A stretch of DNA of 64,000 nucleotides from Drosophila miranda (taxonomy: Eukaryota > Arthropoda > Insecta > Diptera > Drosophilidae), in NCBI RefSeq assembly GCF_003369915.1, contig NC_046676.1, positions 11,762,001-11,826,000 on the forward strand, in the 5' to 3' direction. The position numbers and the translations under genes are program-made. This document shows positions 45,246 through 58,259 of the stretch, one piece after another (positions within the stretch are counted from its first letter, which is position 1; the number at the start of each line of letters is the position of its first letter). The notes under the pieces were generated by a model that was not told the DNA's origin, made no database searches, and saw only the letters and a list, made by a program, of their open reading frames with translations.

Positions 45246-48200
45246 CCCTCCATTCCTTTTGCTCTCCTCTTTTTTTGGAGGTAGAAATTGCATTTTTAAT
45301 ATTCGCCGTAGCCTGACTGCAGAGGCGGGTGGCGTGGATCGAGGACACTCTGGCACTCTGGGATCTGCGTGGAACTGTCATGGGTAATGAATGCCCTGGC
45401 AAATAATTATTTTTATATGATGGCTGACTGGGACAGACTTCTGCCTGCCTGCCTGCCACCGTTGCCAACGGTAACTGCTCATAAAAGTCCCGTTACATAC
45501 TTGAGAAGTTACAAGATGTCGTTTCGGCATTCTGCAATATTCATAACTTGCACGGAGACGATGAGGAAAAGGAGAACGCACTCTGTCATTTCTTTGGGAA
45601 ACTCTGAGGCGCCTCAGGATCCAAGCCTGGCCCCAACAACTGAACGGCTGAACAATATGGCTATTCCACTTCCATGCCACACGCAACACACCGACACTCA
45701 TTAGATTAGCGCTGATTGCGTGCCGTCCCCTGGACCTCTCCGACAAATGTTGACAGCTGTGTGACAGCGTTTGGGGAACGCCTGAAAAAGGCCTCAGGGC
45801 TCGGAAGCGGGGAATGAGGGGTGGGATCTATGGGGACAGAGGGTGGCTTACATGCATTGATTGTTTTTGCCACTGGTAATTTGAAACTTTAAAATATTTA
45901 TGATTTATGTTTAGTAATTCGCAGAGCCACAACCCAGTATCAGACTCCCCCGAAGTCTGGTCTGGCCCAGCAGGACAGGGATGGACGAAGGCGGGGCCAT
46001 AGCGAATGATGGAAAATTTTTCATTACACAGCAATGAAGGCGCCCCAGAAGAAGAGAACAAACTGAAGCTCAGCCAGAGTCAGAGTCGGAGGCAAAGCCA
46101 GAGACAAAGAGGAGTGACATCTAATGGAGTCCGCAACTTTGCATTTAAGGAAGAGCGGGAGAGGAGAACCCTCACTGTTCTGTTTGAGAGATTGGCCAAA
46201 ATATTTGGCACGTGCAACGCGGTGGAAGGAGTGGGGATTTTGGGGTTCCCAGACCTTCGGAGTAATGCCGAATTGAGTTGTCAGTTGTGCGAAAAGTTCC
46301 GCTTTATGAGGGTTGATGTAACGCAAGGGGGGGTCACAGTACCGTGGGGGCAGGGGCGGAAAGTTTGCAAAACTCGCATTAAATATTAATAAAAATGTTG
46401 CCACTGGGAGTTGCAGGTAAATGCGCGACTGAGGCAGCTTTCGAGGTGTCTCCGTGTACGAGTGTATGGAACGTGCCCAATAAAAAGCGTGATTCAGTCA
46501 CTCCGATCGAGATTCGGCCAACTTTTGGGCTCTCTAATCCTGATGTGAGACATAAAAGGGATGACTTCCACTTCCCATACATAGCAACGCACCCCCGCAA
46601 CAACACCATTTTGTGAAATCTTTTTCTTTCCACTCCCTCCCCCGAAAGGTTGTCACAGAAATGTTCACATTTTGCACCAACAATTTATTATCAACCACTT
46701 AGGATCAAAATAAGCGATAGTCCATCGAGGCTTATTACATTTCGAATAGCGAGAATGGAACAGGCAGACCCCCACTTACCCCAAGCCCAGCCCAGGCCCG
46801 AAACCCAACCCTCTCGATATGGCGTATCTATGACAAGTGCAACAGTGCGACGACAACAGGAAGAACAGAACCAACCCTTGGCTTGTGGCCCCGCTTGGCC
46901 CGCCCTGCCCGCTCTGCCTGCTCTGGTTCAGTGCGGAAATTTTTATAGACCGTCAGAATGATATATGCATGCCAATATTATGACAGCAACAACATAACTG
47001 GCAACTGTTGAAATATGCCCCCGGCTAGTCCGTCTGTACGAAATCGAAAAAATATCTCTGGGAAAATAAGTTTTGGAGAATACCCTTCCCTTGGCAAAAG
47101 AATGTAAGGCATGTAAAACTCAATGGCATTGAAACACTCTTTCCTTAAGGCTTTTTAAGGTGTAGATTTTCAATACCTGTACAGTTTGTCCCTGATATTC
47201 ATTTAATTATACACTTGAAAGTCCCAAGTTTTGTTAATTTATGATCCAATTCTTCGATTTCATTCGATATCTGAATAGGACGAAATCCTCTCGTTTATCT
47301 GCTTGGAGTATCAGCACAGTGTAATGTTGATCATAGCTCTTCTTTGGCAGGGTATCCGCTCTGAAAGAGAGAAGCGAAATAGCAAATCAGCAGCAACAAC
47401 TCATCGACGACGATGGGCGTAAAGTTACGCGCGCATATGTAAGTGTCTGACTTCCGTTTCCGCTTGACAGGCTACGACGATGCTGCTGCTGTCCTGCCTT
47501 TCTGTGGCCGCCCGGGGGGGTTGCTCGGCTTGTCCTTGCCACTGTTGCTGCTCCTGCCCCTGTTCCTGTCGTAGTTGAAGTTCGAGTTGAAGTTGTTGTC
47601 ATGTTTGCAAGTGGTTGGGGCTATTACATTTTACTTTTCATATTTGCCAGGAATAACCGTGAAATTGTTTTTTCTGTCTAGCGGGAAGTGTGAGTGTGGG
47701 TATCCCTCCACCTCCACCTCCACCTCCCATTGTGTTTCTGTGTGTGTGCCAACTACCCCTTTTGTCAATTCCAGCCCCTGAGCTGCGGCCAAAGTGTGTG
47801 CCAAAGTGCGGGCAAGCAATCGGGAAAACTTTCATCTATGCCGCCTTGGGGTACACAACAAATTGCGAAGGATTCGAGGATTGGATGACAAGACCCCCCA
47901 GCTGTAGAATTGCTGTGGGTGGGTTAGCGGTAAATGCTATTTAAATATATAAATTTTAATAAGCTCTTTTTGGTTTCTTTTGTGTTCCGACAAAGACTAG
48001 AATTTGGAGACGGTAAAGCCTGTTATTTGCCATCGATTTTCATGGCCCCAAAGGGCCAGAGCGACTCGCCCCGGTTGAGGGGAATTTTTCAAATATTTCC
48101 CCCAAGTTATCATCCACACAATTAAACTCAATTAAATCGGCATATTTAAGCAGCAGATTGCTGCATCGCAATTGGCAAATATGTACACGGATCGACGCCG

Positions 48201-51200
48201 GCAACAAAACAGCAGAGAATCATCAGCAAGGCGGCAAGGCAGCAAGGCACGAAGGCAGGAAGGAGCACAATTCCCCAGAGTGGCTGCATCAGTGGAGGGT
48301 AACAAGAGAATCGAGTAGTAGGATGGATTCAACGCAGGAGGTGGATTCAACGAACTTGAACCGCAATTTTTATTTGGCAATACATACGAAGACATTTCCT
48401 TTTTGGCTTTTCCTTCGTTTCGCTCAGTCTTTACCTTTACCTTCCATTCTTTCCATTTCTTTCGTTCCTTTCTTTTTTGGGGCTACTTTGTTGCCGCAAC
48501 CCTCATGAATATGTAAGTATTTTGGTGTATGACGGGGAGCGGCGTCTGGGGCAGGATCCCAAAGAAAGCCACAAAGCGCGCCACGAGGCAGGTGAGCCAG
48601 AGGGTGAGCTTTGCCCAGCGAAGCAAGACCAAGCTGCAGCGGAGACGAGGCACGAGACTATCCAGAAGGGGAAGGAGACGGACACGGATACGGCGACGGA
48701 GAAAGACAGACATCAATAAACAAGAACCGTCGCGTAAATAATGCAGCAGCAGGAGACGTTGCACAGTTTGACTTGCCACAAAGCAGGCACGCATCAGGGA
48801 GAGACATAACCGTAGACGGGGACTACGTATATTGCGGGCACTGCTCCGCCCCGTTCGGTGGTTACGTGCGGTGGGCCAGACAGTCAGACATTTCCCCAGC
48901 GCATACACATCGAACGGAGTCTCTACTGCAATTGTCTCGTAGCCTCATGCATTTTACATTTTTAATAGATTGCCTGGGATTAATAACACACACGCACACT
49001 CCCCGGCTAGAGAGGTCTTCCTCCATCCTGGCGGAGGGATGTGGACGGCCACCCCAGGTATTGGTTTTAGTTTTGGTTTCTTCGGTCCGCCCAGGGGATG
49101 CATAACATATTGCGCGGTTTACGCATCGACGCGTGCCCCACCAAATCCAAGGGGACTGGGAGCTGGGAGCTGGGAATCACTGACCAAGTTGATGGCGGTG
49201 GCAATGCGTGCAATTAGGCAGGAATGGTGGCAGGGAATCTGGCTAATGGAGGATGAGTGCGGCATACCCCAATGCAAGGGGAACAAGGGGGAGGGAATCT
49301 TGGCTAAGGTGGGATCCCCAGAGGGAGGAGAAGCTTGGCTTATGGGATTATAATGTATCTTAACTAATGGGTTAGAAAGATACTCATAGATACTCGTACG
49401 CCTGCTAGAGAAATTAATCCTTCAAGCCCATCCCTATCATTCATGACAGCTTTGATATCCAATCATGAATTCGATGTGAAAACTCTGACTCGTGCGAACA
49501 TTTATGCTGCATCCTTTTGGGATCAATTCTAAGTATTGGATAGATACCCTGTCACAAAAAAAAACTGTAGCCCTATTCATACCTGAGCAAATCTTAGTTG
49601 ATTTTGAATTACCTTTTCTACCATCGATGATAGCCCAACTTTTCGGTTAACCCGCTTCTTGTGAGGGTATTCAAAGCCCTATGGAAATATTTCAATTTGA
49701 GGCGCATAAAACTTTCCGGGAAGCAGCAGTAGGGGCAGGCAACATCCAGCAGCTTTGGAGCGTCAGCATCAGCGTCAGAGCTCAACCAAAAACTTGGGAA
49801 TAACAAAAATGTGCGGACAGCAGCAGCAGCAATAGGAACAGAGAAGGCAGGAAAAGCAAAAGAAAAGCGCAAAAAATGTGGAAACTTCTCGGGTGAGAGC
49901 CCCGCCGCCACCAATTCCTTGTGGTCGCTGGGTCCATGGTCCAAGTGGCAAAGTTTTTGGCTGTTGAAGACATTAATTTGAGCCTTGATGATATTCAATT
50001 TAGGCACTCCACAGAGACTTGTGGCACTAGCTAGCACACACACAAAAAGAGAATGGAGGCAGCAACTGTAAAATATGAGTTGGCCTATGTACATGTGTAC
50101 ATATATCTGTATTATATATATATATTTATATAGGAGGGAAAGCGAGAACCTGGTGACAGCGAAAAAAACAAGCCAAAAAACAAAGAAGGAAATGTATTTT
50201 TTGGCAAAACTTTTTACATGCATTTGCCGCATTTTGCTGGTGTTTGTACTGCTGCTGCTCCTCCTGGTGCTGGCACTCTTGGCCTGGTCAACTTTTCATG
50301 TTTGAGCTTCATTTTATTAAGTTGGCAACACTTGCGCCAGTGCCGCCTGTGCCTACCATTTTTGGGTCAGCTCTGGTGCCATGGAGGGGTCTTCCAAACA
50401 TTTTTTGTAACTTTAGTTAGGCACACTCCTCCCCAGCTCTTCACATCTCTCCATCTTTCCTGCTTCTCCTTCTTTCTTTTTCTTTTTCATTTTCCTTTTA
50501 TTTTTTGTATAGTTATTTTAAAGTTTTTCGTTTAATTTTCAATTTGCCGCTGGGCAACATTATACGAGTATTTTTAAAATATTCCGCAAGTGAAATTTTT
50601 GTTTTAGGCTTTTTCCAGCAGCTGCGACCAGTAGGGCTCTAACATGATTTGGTTTTCAAAGTGCATTTTGTTATTGTTTGGCATTTATTATTCAGCCTTG
50701 TTCACAATTTGTGCTCCCCTAAATTGGTTCAAAAGTTTAATTGATATTACACGGATATATGAGTTTTTAATGGATTTTGCTGGATAATAATTCTTAAAGC
50801 TGATAATCAAAAATCTATTCCCCGACTTTCAACAAAATTTTGAGGAAATTAAACCGCAATAAATGATTTATTTTGGTGTGGCAGCACTGCTTGCATCCGT
50901 TTTCTCGATTTCTGTAGCATACTTTTACATGCCCCGCGAAATGAGAAAACTTTGGATTTGTCTGTCGTGGATAGTCCCATAATATATATGAATAATTTGT
51001 GTGCCATGCTTAGGGATTCCATTATTATTCGTGTTATTTGCTTGGAGGTGTTTATTGATCCCGTCCAAATACAATTGTTGACACTGTGCGCAGCTTCCCC
51101 CTCTTGATTGTTTGTCTTTGCCTGAAACAAAAGTTCAAGTAAAATATCAGAGTATTCTCATTTGCATCGATGGTAGCCAGGATTCACTGCTAACTTATCT

Positions 51201-52828
51201 CCCACACAAGTGGAAGACCACAAAGTGCCAGGTTTAGCGACAGTCCAGTGCAAGGACCTCGTGTTCGCAGCTGCCGTTCCATAGTGAACTCCTCGCAGCG
51301 ATAAAGTAATGAATAACCAGTTTCTGCTGAACAATAAATTGCATTTGGATTTTTATTACAATTCTCTCTGTGTGCCCTGGCGCTGATTACGCTGTCAATA
51401 GGAATGGAAAAAATATGATTGCTTCCTCTTTCATAACCACCTGTGCCGTGTCCCTACGCCGAGTCCACTGCCTTTGGCCATTTGGCCTGTTACTCGTCTT
51501 TTGTTGGTCTTCTGTGGCAGTGGCGGCCATGTCGGCCTTGTTAAATTATGCTCGTCATGGCGGCGCTTCTGAGCCCAAAGGCGCTGGCCAGGCCAATTGT
51601 TGGAGCCGCAGTTGAAGCCAAATCTAGAGACAGAGCTGAATCTGAAGCTGAGGCTGGGGCTGGGGCAGGGCACTGAGGAGTTGGGGGGCCTGGCCTCACT
51701 GGTGGAACTGAGCTGTCAGCCTGTCTTCGTGTTTTTTAAGTTATTGCATTGGGAATCGGACGGCAGCTAAACACAAACGTGGCCAGGAGCAGAAGTACGT
51801 CCTGGTCCTGGAGCAGGAGCAGGAGCAGGAGGAGCATCCTTGAGCTGACTACCATAACAAATGAATCTAGCGATGGAGCAGCATTGTTGCTGTTGCTCTT
51901 GCTGTGGCTGCTACAAGTACTTCTGCTGTTGGCGTGCGACAATCTCTCGCACAGAGGCCGTGCTATCGAAAAATCCCCTGATCCCTTATGTAATTTTTAG
52001 ATTTCCAGCTCCTTTCCTGCTTGTTCTCATTGCTGCAAGTTGCGAGTTCTGCCGGAAAGAGAAGAAAAAGAATGAATTAAACCTGTTGCCTGCCTGTCGG
52101 CCTGTCTGTCGGACCGACCGTCTGTTTTCCCCGCTGTCAGAAGCAATCTGCAAATACACCCAGAGAGAACCGACTCCGACTCCGAGTCCGAAACTGAAAC
52201 TGAACCCTGAAGCCTGGAGCTGAGACCTTGCCAAATATGCAGAATCTTAATGAAAGTCAAGACGTCAGTGCTTGGCCAACTGGCGGTTGGCTACCTATCA
52301 GTTGTTGGCAAATTGTAACTTAAATAAAGCCAACCGAATTGGTAAGACTTGCTGGAGGGGGAGGAGGGGGCAGAGGACAGCGGTAAAGGATTTCCGTCAA
52401 AACTGCCGCAAAACAAGCAGCAAAACTCACAACGAACTTTGGTTGTCCTTCCTTCGACCCGACTCGTCCTTGGCTGCTAGTGGAGAGCCATCCTTATAGA
52501 GTATAAATTGAATGGGAATAAATGTATATACTCCCCGATTTATCCTGCCTCTTGTCTCCTGGGTGCTCCTGCAAGGGCTTCTCCGAAGTGTGTTCGGTGC
52601 CAGGGCTCCAAAGATTTACAAATGGAGCAGTTCGCGAAGGGCTTAAACGAGGGAAATCTCTGAAGTGGCAGGAGGTTCTGGGAGGTTAGCTACTGCTGTC
52701 AGAAGTCAAAAGCTAGCAAAGAGCAGCCAGGCAGCAGGCAGCAGGCAGAAACCAGGAGCCAACCAGGAGCCGCCACAAGTTGCCTGTCGACGGACAAACT
52801 TATGGCTAAGACCGCAAACAAATTTCAT

Positions 52829-52855
52829 GCTGCTGCTGCTGCTGCTGCTGCTGCT
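52829..52855. repeat. (GCT)9 microsatellite
   Basis: Nine uninterrupted GCT units, non-coding. Confidence 0.9.
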
Positions 52856-54181
52856 ACTGCTACTGGCTGCAATGTTGCACGGACGGACTCCTGGCTGGAG
52901 CTGCAACCGAATTAGATGTTGAAGAAAATTGTCTTCCTGTATGAATTTCATAATTTCCCCAAGTTTTAGTTATGAAAAGCAAGCAATTTCCTCCTCCGCC
53001 AAGAGTTGTCTAGCCTAGGACTCCAGGACGTTGTGTGTACCCGCATCCACATCCACCTCCACATCCTCCGGAGCATCCAGGTTTTGCTGGGCTCTGGGTT
53101 TCTGCCAATTTGGCAGCTTAAAGTTTAAAGTCTTAACTTTTGATGCGAATCACTTGGCTGCGTTCGGCTGGCTGTCTTTTGGCTCCCTTTGTGGCAGGGA
53201 CTGGGACATGCATGTGGCTTGCTCTGGATTGGTTTTTTTTTCAATTTCTTCGACTGTTTGCTGATGTCATCGACAGAAGTTCGGGGGGTTTCTTCTGTCC
53301 TGAAGGAGTTGTCTCCGTTTTTCCTTTTGTTATTTATTCTCGTTTTCCTAGGGCTGCTGACCCACTCAAGAGGGGGTGGGGACTGGGAGATGCGCTGAGA
53401 CTGGGGACTGGGGCGCAACCCTTTGTCACATTTTGCAATTTATGTTATTGAGTGCTCACAGATACGTATCTATCTATCTCTCACACCCACTCTTGTTGTA
53501 TCTCTCTGTTTATGTTCTGTGATTTCTATCAACAACTTTTACTTTTGTAAGCAAAACCCCCGGACATGGCCAGGGACAGGCACAAGCCCCTCAACCAGAA
53601 AGCAATAAAAATTGTTTACAGACATTATTTGCGTATATCCTTGATCCGGATTCCGGAAGCACCTTCCATGTCGTACAAGGGGTCCGAAACTTTTCACCAT
53701 TTAAATAGATTTCTCTCGTATTTTTAAGCACACACAAAATACCACGAATTTCCCTTGTCACCCCAGACCAAATTATGTGTACAGTGGTTCAAAAGTATGG
53801 CATTTATCTAAAAAATTAAGATACCCATTACAAATTTTGAATTTTATACGAAATGTATGTGGTTTTTGGTTTTATCGCAATTTATTTCTACATCTTTTTG
53901 TTCTCCAGAGATGATTTTTATCCCATAGTGCGAAGACTGATTCTCCTTCTCTTCTCACTATTTATTTTTTTGGTTTCGGGTATTAAAGCTTCGAACACAC
54001 ACAGACACACACAGGGACACCCTCTAATAAACTAATGCCTCTCCTTTGGGGATGCCTCTTGTCCTCCGACCCAGGCTTAGCCTGCATCTCCTCCTTTACT
54101 TCTCCTTAGTTGTCCCCAAATCCATTGTTGCCCCATAGTTTGTTTTGCGAAACATTTTATTTGTCGTTTCCGTCTCCAGAC

Positions 54182-54200
54182 CTCTCTCTCTCTCTCTCTC
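54182..54200. repeat. (CT)n microsatellite
   Basis: Nine to ten CT units. Confidence 0.85.
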
Positions 54201-57200
54201 TTTATCTTTCCCTCTAAACCTCTTTCTTTCATTCGTGTCTTTCACTCTTGGATTACTCGCAAATGTTTCTGTCAAATTTTGTTGGGGGCCTGCTAAGAGT
54301 GGGTTAGGGGGAAATGGATGCGCCCAGGTGTTGAACTTCGTCCCCCAACTTTTGGGGCCATTTTTCTTGCACTCTTTTTTGGTGTTGCAAATCGCTTGAA
54401 ATTACTTGATTGAACTGGGAATCTGCCGTAATGGAGGACAAAGGTGCCATAAGTTATGGGATTCCCATTTCCTCTATTTAGATGCTGATTGAAATCATTT
54501 GCAGGTCTATAGAGTTCAGATTAGTTGGAGCTCGCCATTAGATGTAGGTATTACGTAAATCAATCTTTTTTCTAAGTTTCTGGCTTAGTTTTACCTTCAG
54601 TTCTAAGCTACAGCTGAACTTCTGACTAAGTTCAGGTTTATTTATTTATTTGTTTCATAAGATCGACTCACACTGATGTTTGAGACTGCTTCCAGCTATG
54701 AGATCAATTCAATATAATTTCTTCGGATTTTACTTCTATTAGGTTCTTTTTTTCGATTTTCCCCATTTAGTTTTGATAGTCTTTACCTAAATCGTCACTT
54801 ATCTGCGCTGTCCTTCAGTTTAAATCAGCAAAAGTAGTATTTAGCTCAGATAAAGCTTCCTAAGTTTCTAATGCTCTCCCCAGGAGTTTCAGCTCTTCCG
54901 ATTTACGTCCAGCCTTAGCTAATAAAGATCCAGCATAGCAACCACACCCACCTCCAGACCCAAGTGCCATTCTAGCTCCCATTCCCATTCCACTGCCAGT
55001 TTCCATCTCGACAGTCAGAAAACAACTTCATTTAAGACGCATAAAGCCGGGCCAACATGTGTGGCTGGCAAACAGGCGACGGCGACGGCGACTGCGACGG
55101 TGCCGACGATGGCGATGGCGATGGGCAGGGAAATTCCTTATGCCAGGCAAAGTGAAACTGTCACTGCCAAGGTTTTCCCTCGCTCCCTGCCATTTTCCGC
55201 TTCTTTTCTTTTTTTGTTGTTTTTTTTTTTTGGCAAAGATGTAAAGTACGGATGGGGAAAACACTCTGAGCGAACTCCGGGTTGCATATTTAAATTTATG
55301 ATTATGTCGTTATGCTGTCTGCCCGCATTGCTTACAGGCGGCCGAAGAAGAAAAAGTGACAGCGGGCCAAACTTAATACAAATTTATGTGCAACATATTT
55401 TTGCACTTTTTTTTGTTGCCTTTGGTGTGCCTTTGGTGTGTGCCCAGCCAAAGCCAGAGCATAAAGCTTCGCTCAACCCCTCGGAAGGCAAAAGGAACCC
55501 CCCCTGGACAACATATGCTGCTGCTTTTCCGACTGGACAACAGCTCGGTCGGAGCGGAGGAGGAGGTTTTCTAGATCCCCATCTAGTGTGAGGAGAAGGA
55601 GACGGGATCGGGATCGGAGGAACCCTCAAGTTTGTTTTACTTTCTGGCGCTTTAATGTTCCCCCCATTAAAAACGAGAACATTAAAATTCCTTTCCCCCA
55701 CTGAAACAGAACAGTTAAATTGCATTTTCAGACCCGGGCCCGTGCTTGAGGAAATGACAAATTCTTACATAATAAGAGGAGTAGTCTCAGACGCGAAGAG
55801 AGAAATGGGATCCATTTGGCATTTGGCAGGTGGAAGATGGGAGGTGGGAGGGGGGAGATGAGATGGCGTGAAATTGAGCACGGACCGCGTCTCCAGGCGC
55901 CTTTGTAACGTAACCTCCGTTTCTAACTCATTTTTAAATACAAATTTATGTACAGGGAAATAAAAAGTAAAATGCACAACGCTCCCACCCCCCGCTCGTT
56001 CTCTCACTTTTGATTAATTTGTCTTGCCTAATGGCTGGCCATAAATTTCAAGTTAATAAAACCCACAGAGGGTGGAGGCGCCTGGGCTTTGCCTTCTTCT
56101 AATAACAAAAATTTGTCACACGCCATTCTGACAGTTGTTTGTCACAGAGACCCAGAGACGCCTCCTCCGACCACAGCCACCGCAAGTGTCAACTGCTGAT
56201 GACATTGTGGCCAAGTTGAGAGCCAACTTTGCCAAGCTTGGGGAGGGGGAAATTATGTTGCCCCTTTCCCAGCCAGGGGCTGATTGATACACAGGAACTC
56301 CGCACACAGGCCGGGACGAGGCCAGGGCCGGGCTAATCAATGGCCAGGGAACACGCACCGAAACGCTCGAAATTCGATTAGGGAAGATGTCGCCACCAAA
56401 AACTGACACTGGAGCACTGAGAGGACTCGCACTGGCTTCAAGTGTCAGCAGCAATTACCTCGAGGGAATGGGAGTGAGGGCCGGCTGTGCTCTTTGGGCC
56501 ATTTGTTGCGAGTTTCTGAGTTTCTGTTGCCGGTTTTGGGTGCCTGGGCAAAGTGCATTCAAATTGGCTTAAACTAAGAACGTTAAGCGTGCAGCTGTCT
56601 AATTGTATTTGCCCCTTGACTCCCACACCGCCTTCCCTTCCAGGAAAACCCTTTTTCCCCTGAAAGTAATGTAAAAGTGCCAGAGAACTTCAAGATTTAT
56701 TAGCATCAAGATTAAAGCATTAAAAATTTTGCAGACTGTGTGGCAGGGAGATGGAGGGCGAGCGTGAGAGCGAGAGGCTAAATAGGGGGTGGCAGATGCC
56801 CTCAGGGAGGGGTTAGGGCTGGTACTGGTCTTGGGACTGGTTCTGGTACTAGTACTGGTACTGGTCGTATTTCTGCGGCTCCCAAGGAAAGTGAGTGCAA
56901 TTTTCGTTCGTTTTCGCTCTACATCATCAATTTAGCGTCCTTTCCACTTTTGCTCTTCTCATCCTCATCCTTCTCATCCTCCTGCTCATCCTGTTGTTGT
57001 TGCGGTTGATGCTGCTGCTGCTGCTTTTGCCGTGGCTGTACTTGCCCCTGGCTGTTTCCGGCGCTAGAGTGGTGCCAACACCACCAGCAGCAACATTTCA
57101 TTGCGCACTTTGTCGGTCAAAACTTTCGACATTAGCACTTAATTTACTGGCCCAACTTAATGAAGTCTACACTCGGCTAATTTACGCGAAATGCTTTAGC

Positions 57201-57618
57201 TACTTAAGATGGGGAAAACCCCTTGGAGCCACCGCTCTCCACATTCGCAAAGTTAAAGTTTTTGCACATCAAATGATTCGATGAAAAAGGGCGAGAGCCG
57301 CTGGCCATTGGACGCAAAGTGTAACTAGTAAAAGGTGTAACTTCCATGGCTGTCTTTCAGATCATTTTTCCATTATTGAGAGCCCTCCGCTTTCGCAGTT
57401 ATGACGTCGGCTACGCGTTATGGGACATAGTCACTTCTTCAGTTTATAAAATATATAAAACTAGCTTATCAGGGGTCCGCGCTACGCAAGCAATCAATGA
57501 AAAGTAAAACCAGTATATAATATTTCTCTGGAAAGATAAGAGTTCCCAGCTCTGGGAGGTGGGGGCTGAATGGGAAGTGAACAGCTGCTCTTCTGCGGCG
57601 ACTGGAACCCAAGTTTTG

Positions 57619-57653
57619 TTCAGTTATTGCGGATTGTTCGTGGTGTTCAGATG
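57619..57653 (+). promoter_or_regulatory. Candidate Inr plus DPE of the four-helix protein gene
   Basis: TTCAGTT at 57619-57625 contains a perfect Inr (TCAKTY). With A57622 as +1, AGATG at +28 to +32 fits the DPE consensus RGWYV. The start codon at 57651 would lie at +30, overlapping the DPE, with a 29-nt leader. Confidence 0.4.
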
Positions 57654-58259
57654 GAGAAAATGCGCCCATATGAAATGCAAGGAATGCTCGTACGCATTGC
57701 CATCGCGGGCCTCTCGTTGACCGTCTCCATTGTCATCCTGTTGCTGTTCCCCACCTGGGAGCAGCCCCGCGAGTCCTGGGAGATCTCTGTGTGGTATTAC
57801 GTCTGCCTGCTGCAGGCGATCGGCGGAGTGCTCCTCGTCGTGGGCTCCCTGAAGGTGAGAACTACAAGATTAATACTATCTCCAATCGGGACTGAAGGTC
57901 GTGGCTCTTCCTCAAAGGCTAATCATTGGCTGTTCCTGCCCTGGGTGGTGGCGGCTATCGTATTTATCTACACTCTGCTCTACAAAACCGTGAACTACTA
58001 TTGCTATCTGCAGGGAAAACTGCTGGTTGTGGTAATCCCCCTTTTTTACATCATTGCGGGTGAGTAAGCGCGGCTCTCTCGATGCCCACATACACGCACG
58101 GGTATAACCCGTTGTTCTCTTATGATTTCAGGTTTTTGGCTCTACTTTCTGTGCGATGTCTTCCAGGACTTTCTCGACTTGCATCGCAAATCCTCTCCGC
58201 AGATCCTCAGTCACGACCCAAATAGTCCTCTTGCTGTTTTAGATTCACATTCTCCTTGA
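57651..58259 (+). CDS. Small four-helix integral membrane protein, 157 aa
   Basis: Exons 57651-57854, 57918-58059 and 58132-58259; introns of 63 and 72 bp with GTGAGA/CAAAG and GTGAGT/TTTCAG ends, phases exact. The first intron is a multiple of three and has no stop, so retaining it would add 21 residues. Four hydrophobic segments are at about 13-33, 47-66, 73-93 and 103-124. A WEISVWYY motif precedes helix 2, and K68-A-N-H lies between helices 2 and 3. The C-terminal tail of about 30 residues is polar (SPQILSHDPNSPL). The layout resembles small insect four-TM proteins of the DUF4728 type, but this is by general likeness only. An in-frame ATG at 57570 is an alternative start. Function unknown. 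Confidence 0.75.

Larger units (their letters stand above)
40778..57600. other. 16.8-kb region without a convincing gene
   Basis: Contains many short open frames but none with splice-linked neighbours or a recognisable domain. Visible structure: TG repeat 41301-41318, a CTCCA repeat 45221-45245, GCT repeat 52829-52855, CT repeat 54182-54200, a GGTACT/GGTTCT-like array near 56820-56865, and TATA-like motifs at 43960 and 44195. Possibly regulatory DNA or a long intron. Confidence 0.5.

Noticed and set aside
45019-45468. Overlapping open frames on both strands around 45.0-45.5 kb
   Set aside because: They cover a CTCCA minisatellite and have no domain or splice support.
48477-49353. Several overlapping open frames near 48.5-49.3 kb
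   Set aside because: Charged low-complexity products without homology that I can recognise; non-coding is more likely.
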